In this document: positions 7,172-14,942 of the stretch, one piece after another
Numbering within the stretch: the stretch's first letter is position 1
Layout of the letters: every line of letters begins with the position of its first letter
From: Proteobacteria bacterium HN_bin10
GTDB taxonomy: Bacteria; Pseudomonadota; Alphaproteobacteria; Caulobacterales; Aquidulcibacteraceae
Length of the DNA stretch: 15,378 bases
Assembly: GCA_002083515.1 (NCBI GenBank)
Contig: LWDN01000056.1
Location: 1 to 15,378, forward strand
Direction of reading: 5' to 3'
Notes under the pieces: model-generated
The model's database searches: none
Told to the model about the DNA's origin: nothing
The model's input: only the letters and a program-made list of their open reading frames with translations
Position numbers and translations under genes: made by a program

Positions 7172-8747
7172 AGACTCGCGTCGCTCGATTGTCCGCCAAA
7201 ATCCGCTCCGGCGACGGATAGTCGCCAGCCAGGAGTTCATTGGCGACCTGGGGGGCAAAGGTCAGATCCGTAAACGGAAGCCAGAAGGCGCGATGGATGT
7301 TGCCTACGTGGTCCATCGCCATCGTCAGCCGCGTCTTGAGCGACGTCGCGCGCGGCGATCCGCCGCCCCCTGAGCCTTTCTTCTTGCTCAGCGCGCGATT
7401 GGCAAGCCGCATTGCCGAGTGAACGCAATTGCCGGCGCCAATGCCTAAGTCGACACGGATAGACCGCCATCGCTGACGATGCTGGCGAAGCAAGTCGGCG
7501 AACTCTCGGCTGACGCCCAGTTCTTCAGGGGCCACATAGTTGCGGTTGTCCAAGCCGTACATAGCGGAGACCGCGCGCTTCTCCATGCCGAACCAATCGC
7601 GTGGAATGCCGGCCTCCTCGACAATGCGACGTGGAATCGGCCGGTCGTAGCTGTTTCCCAGAGACCATGGCGCCATCTCCTCGGACTGCGAGATCTCGAG
7701 GACTTTCTTGTGCCGCGCCCAACCAAAGAAGGCGGGCGGGAAGTGCACGAAATTCATCCGCAATCGGAAGCATTGCATCGTGGCGCCGCCTGGATCGAGG
7801 CTCCAAGAACCCACCGGGCGGCCGTGCTTGGCCCACATCGTGTCGCCCTTGTGGCCCGTGAACAGAAGCGTGCACCGGACGTCATCGGCAAAGGCGTGGA
7901 AGATAATGTCTTCCGGTAGACCGCACGTATAGAAGAGGCGCTCCGCCTCGATCCCATGTTGGCGATAATCTGTCCGTCCGCGTGTTGTCACCTCCAGCCC
8001 CAGACGTTCGCCGATGGCGGCGCCGCTGTCGTCTCCGGCTTCGCCGTAGCGCGAGTCCGAAATGGTCAAGGCGCGCTTGGCGCCGATGGACCTAGCCAGC
8101 ACCGCGGCGGCCGCTGAGTCGTAGCCAGATGAAATGGTGGACACCGGCTCGTAGCGCGCACCGGTCTGTCCCTGGAGCGCGTCCGATATCTCGCGGAGGT
8201 AGGCGTCCAGTCCTTCGCGGTATTCGGCAAAGTTATTGAAATCCGGCGAAGCCGGCTTGGCCTCAAGCTCGATCCGATGATCGCGACCAATGACGATGTT
8301 GGTGTTGTGAAAGAACTCAAGCTTGCCGCGTTCGAGCGGCGCGGTTTGCCGATGCGCCTGGATCACGCCGAACCGCCATGCATAAAGCAGATCGCGCGGA
8401 TTCAATCTTGTCCCCGCGGCCCTCAGCACGAAGGGCAGTGAGTTGCTGAGCAGCAAGCGGTCCCCATCGCGGATCAGGAACAATCGATCGAAGATATGAC
8501 CGGGTGTGAACGCGACGATCTCCTCGCCGCGCGTGATGCAGCCGGTGCAGAGCGGAAAATGGTGAAGCGGGGTAAGTTCGGGTCGCTCGAAAGCGGGGTT
8601 AATGCCCTCCCAAAAGGCCGACGCCCCTTGCAGTCGCACATCCGCTCCGGCGAGCACGCGCGCGCGGTCCTTTCCGCGTTCGTGGAAAAGCAGCCACGCC
8701 AATGGCGGCAACTCTTCATTGCGCAGAAGATCGAACTGCATCGCCAT
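7170..8747 (-). CDS. Asparagine-synthetase-like PP-loop ATP pyrophosphatase with a Cys-less N-terminal domain
   Basis: The 525-residue protein carries the PP-loop SSGYDS (206-211), followed by a helix and the strand KRALTISDS, as in the synthetase half of AsnB-type enzymes, which adenylate a carboxylate and then form an amide. Further AsnB-like elements are LLFTGHKGDTMW (294-305, where AsnB has a GeGgDE loop) and YDRPIPRRIVEEAG with FGMEKRA (K390). The N-terminal 190 residues look like a worn-down glutaminase domain: the stretch DRLFLIRDGDRLLLSNSL resembles its later strands, but there is no Cys2 nucleophile. It therefore probably uses free ammonia or an amine, like beta-lactam synthetase or lasso cyclases; this is inference. 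A Lys/Gly/Ser linker lies at 454-464. The ATG at 8747 lacks a well-spaced ribosome binding site; the ATG at 8741 or a TTG at 8795 are alternatives, and the frame is open further upstream. It diverges from the monooxygenase gene. Confidence 0.7.
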   Translation of the reverse strand: MAMQFDLLRNEELPPLAWLLFHERGKDRARVLAGADVRLQGASAFWEGINPAFERPELTPLHHFPLCTGCITRGEEIVAFTPGHIFDRLFLIRDGDRLLLSNSLPFVLRAAGTRLNPRDLLYAWRFGVIQAHRQTAPLERGKLEFFHNTNIVIGRDHRIELEAKPASPDFNNFAEYREGLDAYLREISDALQGQTGARYEPVSTISSGYDSAAAAVLARSIGAKRALTISDSRYGEAGDDSGAAIGERLGLEVTTRGRTDYRQHGIEAERLFYTCGLPEDIIFHAFADDVRCTLLFTGHKGDTMWAKHGRPVGSWSLDPGGATMQCFRLRMNFVHFPPAFFGWARHKKVLEISQSEEMAPWSLGNSYDRPIPRRIVEEAGIPRDWFGMEKRAVSAMYGLDNRNYVAPEELGVSREFADLLRQHRQRWRSIRVDLGIGAGNCVHSAMRLANRALSKKKGSGGGGSPRATSLKTRLTMAMDHVGNIHRAFWLPFTDLTFAPQVANELLAGDYPSPERILADNRATRV

Positions 8748-8904
8748 CGCTGCTTCGATTTTCCTATAGCTGAATCTGTCGCGCGACGCATGCAAGTCGG
8801 GGACCGGTGCGTGCGCCGGCGCCTCATCCCTAGGCGGTAAGGTTATCGTCCTCCGAGGGCGTCGATTGCCTCTTGTCGCCTCGGGCGGCAGGCGCGAGGT
8901 TTGC
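8748..8904. promoter_or_regulatory. Divergent intergenic region between the PP-loop and monooxygenase genes
   Basis: About 157 bases separate the two divergent genes of the accessory locus, so a shared control region is expected. I find no well-spaced sigma-70 pair on either strand. Short GC-rich inverted repeats (around 8807-8823) are present but unremarkable for this composition. The start of either gene could lie further into this region than annotated. Confidence 0.3.
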
Positions 8905-10422
8905 ATGGATCGCCGCTTCAAGGTTGCTCCACGCATTGGCTTAAGCAAGGAAGCCGGAGAGTTCACGGTGTTCAAGCCCGCGGATCGTAACGCTTGCGCG
9001 CCCTCGCTGAGGCTTGCCCCACAGCCCGCAGGGCCAGTGCAAGAAAACCCCAATTTACAAAGGGTATGCATCATTGGGGCCGGCGCGTCGGGCGCGGCGC
9101 TGGCCAAGACGTTCTATCTCGCGGGCGTGCCGTTCGATTGCTTCGAGAAAGGAGATCGCGTCGGCGGACTCTGGGCGTTCAAGAACAAGAGCGGTCTCAG
9201 CGCGGCATACAGATCGCTGCATGCCAATACGAGCCGCGACCGCACCAGCTACTCTGACTTCCCATTCCCGAACGACTGGCCGCACTTTCCTCATCACGAG
9301 CAACTGGCGCTCTACTTCGACGCCTACGCCGACTGGTTCGGGTTCAAGCATAAGATCGAATTCGGGCGTAGTGTCGAACGCGCGCACCGACGCCCAGATG
9401 GCGTCTGGGACGTGACTTTGAATAATGGCGAGACGCGTTCTTATGGCGCGCTCTGTGTCGCCAGCGGCCAATTCTGGAATCCGGCGCTCCCCAGCCCCAA
9501 ACCCCCGGGGCGCTTCGAGGGCGTCGAGCTTCACTCGAAAGACTACAAAGACCCATCGGATCCCATTGATCTTCGCGGCAAGAAGGTCATCGTCGTCGGT
9601 TTCGGCAATTCCGCGTTGGACATCGCCTGCGAACTGGGTCGCAAAGAAAATTGCGCCATGGTCTATGTCTCGACGCGGCGCGGGCGATGGGTCATTCCCA
9701 GACAGTTCGGCTCGCGCGTCTGGGATTCGCATTACCCACATCCGGCGACGGTTCGCGGCAAGTTCAAGCTGCGCAATCCGCGCGTCATCCTGAGGTCCCT
9801 TATTCCGCGAAGCGTGCGCGAATGGGTCCGCCTCAGGCGCCTGGAGGCGGCGCTTGGTCTGCCGCAGCAACATGGGGCCCCAACACCCGAGGAAGCCTAT
9901 TTCGACGCCTACCCAACGATTAGCTCCGAACTTTATCAACGGCTCGCCGGCGGCGACATCGCGATAAGAGGGGAAATCAAGTCCTTTGAAGGCAGAACCG
10001 TGCGCTTTGCGGACGGAGGCGCCATCGAAGCGGACGCAATCATCTACTGCACCGGATACAAGCGAAGCTTCCCGTTTTTCGACAAATTGCTTTCAGAGCG
10101 GCTGCGAGACAGCACGTCCGCTTGGATGCAGATTGTCGATCCGATCTATCCGAACCTGTTCTTCGTCGGCTTCATCAACCCAGGTTGCGGGGTGGTGCCG
10201 ATGGTGGAGCAGCAGGCCATTTTCGTCCGCGATATCCTGCTTGGCCAGTGCATGCTGCCGTCGCAGGCGGAAATGCAGCACGAACTTGCTGACGCGAACG
10301 CGAAAATACGCGCCGGCAAGAGCTTCCCGCGCCACTACGCGCACTATCTCGACTGCGTGACATACGTTGCGGCACTGCGGCGCGTCGCGCGCGCCCGTCA
10401 GCACGGCGCTTTGCCGACATGA
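8905..10422 (+). CDS. Flavin-containing monooxygenase (class B, FMO/BVMO-like)
   Basis: The protein is an FAD- and NADPH-dependent oxygenase that would insert one oxygen atom into a nitrogen, sulfur or carbonyl substrate. Seen motifs: the FAD Rossmann signature VCIIGAGASG (about 54-63), EKGDRVGGLWAF, SDFPFP, the FMO fingerprint FxGxxxHSxxY in RFEGVELHSKDY (about 210-221), the NADPH Rossmann VIVVGFGNSALD (about 233-244) and YCTGY (about 382-386). The 505-residue form from ATG 8905 (GAGG five bases upstream) carries about 50 residues before the FAD motif, where family members usually have only a few. GTG 8968, with GGAGAG six bases upstream, or GTG 9037 would give a more normal length, so the start is uncertain. 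The stop overlaps the next gene in ATGA, so the two are translationally coupled. The substrate is unknown; the glycan-type neighbours suggest modification of a surface polymer or precursor. Confidence 0.88.
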   Translation: MDRRFKVAPRIGLSKEAGEFTVFKPADRNACAPSLRLAPQPAGPVQENPNLQRVCIIGAGASGAALAKTFYLAGVPFDCFEKGDRVGGLWAFKNKSGLSAAYRSLHANTSRDRTSYSDFPFPNDWPHFPHHEQLALYFDAYADWFGFKHKIEFGRSVERAHRRPDGVWDVTLNNGETRSYGALCVASGQFWNPALPSPKPPGRFEGVELHSKDYKDPSDPIDLRGKKVIVVGFGNSALDIACELGRKENCAMVYVSTRRGRWVIPRQFGSRVWDSHYPHPATVRGKFKLRNPRVILRSLIPRSVREWVRLRRLEAALGLPQQHGAPTPEEAYFDAYPTISSELYQRLAGGDIAIRGEIKSFEGRTVRFADGGAIEADAIIYCTGYKRSFPFFDKLLSERLRDSTSAWMQIVDPIYPNLFFVGFINPGCGVVPMVEQQAIFVRDILLGQCMLPSQAEMQHELADANAKIRAGKSFPRHYAHYLDCVTYVAALRRVARARQHGALPT

Positions 10423-11339
10423 CCCTGGCGTCCGACTTCAAATGGACCGCGAAGCGCGCCGCATTGAACGTGCTTCGTCACTTACCGGATCGCGTCGCTC
10501 TCTCCATCGACTACTTCCGGGTGTTTGGGCGGCTCCCAAACCTCCGGACGCCCAGGCGTTTCTCGGAAAAAATGCAGCATATGAAGCTGGCTGCCCGCGA
10601 TCCGACAATGCCCACGATCGTCGACAAGATTTGCGTGAAGGAATTCGTCAGACAGACCCTTGGCGACGAATGGCTGATCCCGACGATTTGGCACGGCGAT
10701 GAAGTCACCGAGGCGATACTTGGCGAAATTCCCAAGCCGGCGGTCATGAAGCCTAATCATTCAAGCGCACATGTGAGGTTTCTGTCGGGGGAGACCAACC
10801 TGGGCGAGGCGGCACGCGCAGCGAATGATTGGCTCACGTACGATCATCACGTCCTCCATCGCGAGTGGGCTTACGGTCAGATCAAGCGTCAAATTTTGAT
10901 CGAACCGCTCATTGCCAACGGCGGCCCCCTCAACGACTACAAATTCTGGGTGTTCGATGGGGCGGTCCGGTTTGTCCAAGTCGATCTGGAGCGCTTTCAG
11001 AAACACCGGCGTCAGTTCTACAACCCACAATGGGAACGGCTCGACTTCGCGTTGAAGTACCCCAGCGCGCCCGACGACATCCCTGCGCCGAAACATCTGT
11101 CTCGAATGCTTGCGGCTGCGGAGACCCTGGCCGCTGGCTTTCGCTTCTTGCGCGTCGATCTCTATGACACGCCAGACAGGCCGTTGTTCGGGGAGTTGAC
11201 GCTCGCGCCGGAAGCGGGCCTTTGCCGCTTTTCGCCTGATCGCATCGATCTGGAGCTGGGCGAGGCTTGGTCATATCCTGCTGCTTCTCAAGGAGGCGGC
11301 GCGCAGCCCGTATCGTTTACAATGCGTGCGGGGACGTGA
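10419..11339 (+). CDS. TupA-like ATP-grasp protein
   Basis: The 306-residue protein matches the TupA-type ATP-grasp family, named after a Bacillus protein implicated in attaching polyglutamate to teichuronopeptide; members are frequent in polysaccharide clusters and often mislabelled glycosyltransferases. Landmarks: RLPNLRTPRRFSEKMQHMKL (38-57), VDK, VMKPNHSSAHV with K111 in the nucleotide-binding region, QILIEPLI (158-165), NDYKFWVFDG (172-181), FLRVDLYD (243-250) and LFGELTLAPEAG (256-267), whose Glu is the expected magnesium ligand. ATP-grasp enzymes join a carboxylate to an amine through an acyl phosphate, so an amino-acyl or peptide addition to a sugar is a fair inference, not shown. The ATG at 10419 overlaps the monooxygenase stop by four bases and has no strong ribosome binding site of its own, implying coupling. 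There is no signal peptide. Confidence 0.85.
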   Translation: MTLASDFKWTAKRAALNVLRHLPDRVALSIDYFRVFGRLPNLRTPRRFSEKMQHMKLAARDPTMPTIVDKICVKEFVRQTLGDEWLIPTIWHGDEVTEAILGEIPKPAVMKPNHSSAHVRFLSGETNLGEAARAANDWLTYDHHVLHREWAYGQIKRQILIEPLIANGGPLNDYKFWVFDGAVRFVQVDLERFQKHRRQFYNPQWERLDFALKYPSAPDDIPAPKHLSRMLAAAETLAAGFRFLRVDLYDTPDRPLFGELTLAPEAGLCRFSPDRIDLELGEAWSYPAASQGGGAQPVSFTMRAGT

Positions 11340-11349
11340 GTTCCCGGCG

Positions 11350-12483
11350 ATGCGAAGGAAGCGAGTCACCTTTCTCCTAAACTCCCTCGCCGACGGCGGC
11401 GCAGAGCGGGTCATGGCCACGTTGCTCGCGCAATCGCGCGAGGAGTGCGAAGAATTTGACGTCTCGCTCGTTCTGCTCGACCGCGCACGCGAAGACTATA
11501 GGATTCCCGACTGGGTGAGCACGCATCAGCTCGACTGCCGCGGCTCGGTTTGGCAGAGCGTCAGGCAAGTCTCAAAGCTGATCGCCGAACAGCGGCCCGA
11601 CGTAACACTGAGTTTCCTGACCCGAGCGAATGTCGCGAATGTCTGGGCTATGCGCGGGCGGCGCTGTGTCATCAGCGCGCGGATCAACACCTCAGCCCAT
11701 CTTGCGGCGAAACCCAACGCTGCCTTGGGTGCCGCGGTGCGCCTCAGCTATCCGCGCGCGAGCAAGATTGTCGCGGTCTCGGAGGATGTCGGCAAGGACC
11801 TGTCGGTCAATTTCGGCGTCGACCCGGCGCGCATCGTGAGCATACCCAACCCCGTGGACGTCGCCGCTATCGCCAGGATGGCGCGCGAAGCGCCGCCCAT
11901 CGTCATCGGCGGCCCCTACATCGTCGCTGTCGGCCGGTTGTACGGCATCAAGAACTTCCCGCTCCTATTGCGCGCTGTCGCTCACGCAGGATTACCCCAC
12001 AAGGTTTTGATCCTCGGCGAGGGCCCCGATCGCGAACTCCTCATGAGCTTGGCGACAGCGGTCGGTTTGGAAGGAAGGGTGATTCTTCCAGGCCGTCTGG
12101 CGAACCCTTTCCCACTCATCGCCGGCGCCGATGCATTCGCGCTGAGCTCCAACGGCGAAGGCTTTCCAAACGCATTGGTGGAGGCGATGGCTTTGGGGGT
12201 TCCGGTGGTTGCGGCGGACTGCCCATCGGGCCCGTCGGAGATTGTTGCGGGGACTGCGCGCGGCTTGATCGGGACCGCCACTCTCGCGTCGCACGGCGTG
12301 CTGACACCGCCGAATGACATATCCGAATTCGCGGCGGCGTTGAGCCTCGTCGTGCGCCAGGATGTTCGCGAGCGTTTGTCACGCGCGGGCGCTGAGCGGG
12401 CGCTGCAGTACGAGCCGGCCGGCATCAAAAACAGATACTGGTCTGTGTTGCGAGAACACTTGGACGAGCGCGTTCGCAGCTAG
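11350..12483 (+). CDS. GT4-family glycosyltransferase
   Basis: This is a GT-B fold retaining glycosyltransferase that would move a sugar from an NDP-sugar to a lipid-linked or polymer acceptor at the cytoplasmic face. The 377-residue protein shows an N-terminal acceptor domain opening with LLNSLADGGAERVM (9-22), then IVAVSEDVGKDL and SIPNPVD, and a donor-binding domain with VAVGRLYGIKNF (192-203), LILGEGPD (220-227), LPGRLANPFPLIAGADAFALSS and the E-x7-E motif EGFPNALVE (E270, E278), ending VPVVAADCPSGPSEIV. The ATG at 11350 has GTGAG nine bases upstream and lies ten bases past the TupA-like stop; ATG 11326, overlapping the preceding gene by 14 bases, is an alternative without a ribosome binding site. 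It is probably the last gene of the monooxygenase-ATP-grasp operon. The donor and acceptor sugars cannot be told from sequence. Confidence 0.92.
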   Translation: MRRKRVTFLLNSLADGGAERVMATLLAQSREECEEFDVSLVLLDRAREDYRIPDWVSTHQLDCRGSVWQSVRQVSKLIAEQRPDVTLSFLTRANVANVWAMRGRRCVISARINTSAHLAAKPNAALGAAVRLSYPRASKIVAVSEDVGKDLSVNFGVDPARIVSIPNPVDVAAIARMAREAPPIVIGGPYIVAVGRLYGIKNFPLLLRAVAHAGLPHKVLILGEGPDRELLMSLATAVGLEGRVILPGRLANPFPLIAGADAFALSSNGEGFPNALVEAMALGVPVVAADCPSGPSEIVAGTARGLIGTATLASHGVLTPPNDISEFAAALSLVVRQDVRERLSRAGAERALQYEPAGIKNRYWSVLREHLDERVRS

Positions 12484-12520
12484 CTGCAGCGGCGCCGCGC
12501 GTGGTGTTCGGGCAGAGCGG

Positions 12521-12540
12521 CGCGCCCATGAGCCGGCGCG
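12521..12540. terminator. Possible bidirectional terminator hairpin
   Basis: In the 80-base gap between the convergent glycosyltransferase and aminopeptidase genes, CGCGCC (12521-12526) can pair with GGCGCG (12535-12540) around an eight-base loop. The position is right for a terminator serving both genes, but there is no T-run on either side, so it is only a candidate. Nothing else in the gap looks functional. Confidence 0.25.
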
Positions 12541-12563
12541 TTCGTCGAGTCGATCGAGAGGAG

Positions 12564-14375
12564 CTAAAGCGCCTTCGTCGCCGTTTCCAGCCACGCCTCT
12601 TCGTCGCCATCGAGCTGCGGACCGATCTTCGCCCACACGTTCGCATGGTAGGCATTGACCCAGGCGATCTCTTCTTTGGTGAGCAGCGCCTTGACGATCA
12701 GTTCGCGCGCGATTGGCGCGAGCGTCAGCGTCTCGAAGCCGAGCATCGGGCGTTCGCCGCCGTCGATGTCGGCGGCAGGCGTCACCACTTGCAGATTCTC
12801 GATGCGAATGCCGTAGGCGCCGGTCTTGTAATAGCCGGGCTCGTTCGAGACGATCATGCCCGGCTCGAGCGGCTGTGTGTTCACCAGCTTGGCGATGCGG
12901 TGCGGACCCTCGTGGACGCCGAGATAAACGCCGACGCCGTGACCGGTGCCGTGATCGTAGTCGAGGCCGGCTTCCCACAAACTTAGGCGCGCAAGCGCGT
13001 CGAGCTGATGGCCGGTTGTGCCCTTCGGGAAGCGCACGCGCGAAAGCGCGATGTGGCCCTTCAGCACGCGGGTGAAACGGTCCTTCATTTCCTTCGAAGC
13101 GCGGCCGATGGCGACGGTGCGGGTGATGTCGGTGGTGCCGTCGAGATACTGGCCGCCGCTGTCGATCAGGAACAGCGAGCCGCGCGCGAGCTTGCGGTTG
13201 GTCTTCTTGGTGACGCGATAGTGCACAATGGCGCCGTTCGGGCCGGCCCCGGAGATCGAGTCGAACGACAAGTCCTTGAGGGCGCCGGTCTCGGCGCGGA
13301 AGCTCTCGAGTTTCTGGCAGGCTTCGATTTCCTGCACCTTGCCGCTCTGGCCCTCGGTGGCGAGCCAGTGCAGATACCGGCAAACCGCGGCGCCATCGCG
13401 GATGTGGGCGTTGCGCGAACCTTCGATCTCGGCCGCGTTCTTGCAGGCGCGCGGCAGCACCACCGGGTCTTGCCCGCGCACGATTTCGGCGCCCGCCTTT
13501 TTCAACTCTTCGAAGTACCAAGCGCTCGCCGTCGCTGGATCAAGCCGCACGCGCTTGCCGCGCAGCGACGCGAGCGTCGGTTGTAGTTCGTTACTCGGCT
13601 TGATCGCCACTTCGTTGCCCAGCCACTGGCGCAACTCCGGCGAGACTTTCTCGTCGGCCAGGAACAGATCGGCCGTTCCATCTGAGCGCAGAAGCGCTTC
13701 GCCGAGCGGCAGCGGCGTGCGCGCAACGTCGCCGCCGCGCACATTGAAGAGCCAGGCGATCGAAGCGGGAGAGGTGATCACCACCGCGTCGGCGCCTTCC
13801 TTCGACAGACCGTCGCCCAAGCGATGGCGTTTCGATGAGGCGTTTTCGCCCGTGTAGGCCTCCTGCTGCGGCACGACCTTCGCCATCGGGATGGGCGGTC
13901 GGTCGTCCCAGATGTCGTCGATCGGGTTGCGGTCGACCGGCACAAGCGTGACGCCTACCGCCTCGGCGGCGCTGCGCAACCGGTCGAGGCTGTCGGGGCT
14001 GTGGAGCTTCGGGTCGTAGCCGATGCGCTGGCCCTGCTTGCCGCGCTCGCGCAGATAAGCGGGCACGCCGCCATCGACGAGATCGCGATAGGCGAAGAGA
14101 TCGCCATCCACCTGCGCGCGCACCTGCAGCGTGTAGCGGCCGTCAACAAAAACCGCGGCTTCGTCCGCCAGCACCACCGCAGCGCCCGCCGATCCGGTGA
14201 AGCCCGTCACCCACGCCAGGCGATCGTAGGCCGGGGGCACATACTCATTCTGCCATTCGTCCTCATGCGGTACGATGAAGCCGTCCAGGCCGGCGGCCTT
14301 CAGCGCTTTTCTCAAGCGGGGCAAGTGCTTGCGGCCAAGGGCGGGGCCGCCCGGATCGTCATAGGTCTGGAACAC
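12564..14375 (-). CDS. pepP: Xaa-Pro aminopeptidase (aminopeptidase P, M24B), long three-domain type
   Basis: Aminopeptidase P removes the N-terminal residue when proline is second. The 603-residue product belongs to the long, three-domain form (human cytosolic APP1 is about 620 residues), not the ~440-residue E. coli type. Two creatinase-like N-terminal domains (about 15-150 and 165-310) precede the pita-bread catalytic domain. The metal ligands are visible: D405 and D416 in LIDSGGQYLDGTTDITRT, H479 in GTGHGVG, E512 in SNEPGYY and E526 in IENL; VHEGPH (487-492) supplies the catalytic histidine region. No signal peptide is seen, so it should be cytoplasmic, in peptide turnover. The start is a GTG at 14375; the nearest Shine-Dalgarno-like AGAGGA lies about 11 bases upstream, rather far. 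It faces the glycosyltransferase and diverges from the small exported protein. The symbol is by family; short and long forms share it loosely. Confidence 0.94.
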   Translation of the reverse strand: MFQTYDDPGGPALGRKHLPRLRKALKAAGLDGFIVPHEDEWQNEYVPPAYDRLAWVTGFTGSAGAAVVLADEAAVFVDGRYTLQVRAQVDGDLFAYRDLVDGGVPAYLRERGKQGQRIGYDPKLHSPDSLDRLRSAAEAVGVTLVPVDRNPIDDIWDDRPPIPMAKVVPQQEAYTGENASSKRHRLGDGLSKEGADAVVITSPASIAWLFNVRGGDVARTPLPLGEALLRSDGTADLFLADEKVSPELRQWLGNEVAIKPSNELQPTLASLRGKRVRLDPATASAWYFEELKKAGAEIVRGQDPVVLPRACKNAAEIEGSRNAHIRDGAAVCRYLHWLATEGQSGKVQEIEACQKLESFRAETGALKDLSFDSISGAGPNGAIVHYRVTKKTNRKLARGSLFLIDSGGQYLDGTTDITRTVAIGRASKEMKDRFTRVLKGHIALSRVRFPKGTTGHQLDALARLSLWEAGLDYDHGTGHGVGVYLGVHEGPHRIAKLVNTQPLEPGMIVSNEPGYYKTGAYGIRIENLQVVTPAADIDGGERPMLGFETLTLAPIARELIVKALLTKEEIAWVNAYHANVWAKIGPQLDGDEEAWLETATKAL

Positions 14376-14424
14376 GTGCGTGGCGTCCTCTTGCGGCCCG
14401 GTTCAGGGCGGGTTCAGTGGCTTG

Positions 14425-14453
14425 AGTTTAGGGCTTTGCGCTGAGAGGTTCAA
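14425..14453 (-). promoter_or_regulatory. Possible promoter for the aminopeptidase gene
   Basis: On the minus strand TTGAAC (14453-14448) and TAAACT (14430-14425) are separated by 17 bases, each matching four of six sigma-70 consensus positions, about 45 bases before the GTG start at 14375. It lies in the 120-base divergent gap shared with the exported-protein gene; I found no comparable pair facing right. Confidence 0.38.
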
Positions 14454-14495
14454 AGAGGCGGCGGTCGGAAAACCGAGGCCAACGAGCGGAGAAAC

Positions 14496-14942
14496 ATGGG
14501 TTCCTGGGTGCGAAAGGCAGGAGCGGCGCTGATCGCCGTGGCGCTGGCGGCGGCCCCGGTCGCGTCGGCCCAGCCCGACCTGCGCGATTTCCTGACCCGT
14601 CAGCTCGACAACAGGGAGCCGGAAAACGCCGAGGACGGCTTCGCGCACGCCGCCGGGCCGCTCGCCGGCGCTCTCGCCAGCGGAGGCGCCGCCGCGCTGC
14701 CGCTGACCCTGCGCGTGGGCCAAGAGGTCCGCATCGCCGGCGTCTGCGACGAGGCCTGCGAGGATCTCGACCTCCGCATTCTCAATCCGCGCGGCGAAAT
14801 TGTCGGCGCCGACACGCGCGGCAACGACCATCCTGTGGTCGATCTGCGCGCGGAAATGTTCGGCCCGCACACGATCCAGGTCGACATGGCGCGCTGCGAT
14901 GCGCCGCGCTGCCGCTACGCGGTGAACGTCTACACGCGCTGA
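14496..14942 (+). CDS. Small exported protein with two cysteine pairs, unknown function
   Basis: The 148-residue product has a clear Sec signal peptide (GSWVRK, Ala-rich core, cleavage expected after VASA at 25), giving a mature periplasmic or secreted protein of about 123 residues. After an Asp/Glu- and Ala-rich linker (about 27-68), the rest reads as a small beta sandwich: LPLTLRVGQEVRI, GVCDEACEDLDLRILNPRG, VVDLRAE, HTIQVDMARC and YAVNVY. Cysteines at 84/88 and 134/139 could form two disulfides in the periplasm. The strand pattern, with a DLDLRI strand after the first cysteines, loosely recalls PPC-type (bacterial pre-peptidase C-terminal) domains, but I would not assign it. The ATG at 14496 has GGAG four bases upstream. 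Its 3' end overlaps the convergent prmA by 13 bases. No enzymatic motif is visible. Confidence 0.75.
   Translation: MGSWVRKAGAALIAVALAAAPVASAQPDLRDFLTRQLDNREPENAEDGFAHAAGPLAGALASGGAAALPLTLRVGQEVRIAGVCDEACEDLDLRILNPRGEIVGADTRGNDHPVVDLRAEMFGPHTIQVDMARCDAPRCRYAVNVYTR

Noticed and set aside
8748..9107. A 120-residue N-terminal extension of the PP-loop enzyme
   Set aside because: The frame stays open to 9107, but this part overlaps the monooxygenase coding region head to head, is Pro/Ala/Arg-rich and has no domain character.
9055..9939. A 294-codon minus-strand frame inside the monooxygenase gene
   Set aside because: Antisense shadow; the plus strand carries the FAD, FMO and NADPH motifs.
7170..12483. 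A lasso-peptide or beta-lactam biosynthetic cluster
   Set aside because: The Cys-less asparagine-synthetase-like enzyme suggested it, but there is no leader protease, no precursor peptide, no carboxyethylarginine synthase and no exporter in the window.
12379..13521. A 380-codon minus-strand frame overlapping the aminopeptidase gene and the glycosyltransferase end
   Set aside because: Arg-rich, low-information translation that is a frame-shifted shadow of the aminopeptidase, which shows all five metal ligands in its own frame.
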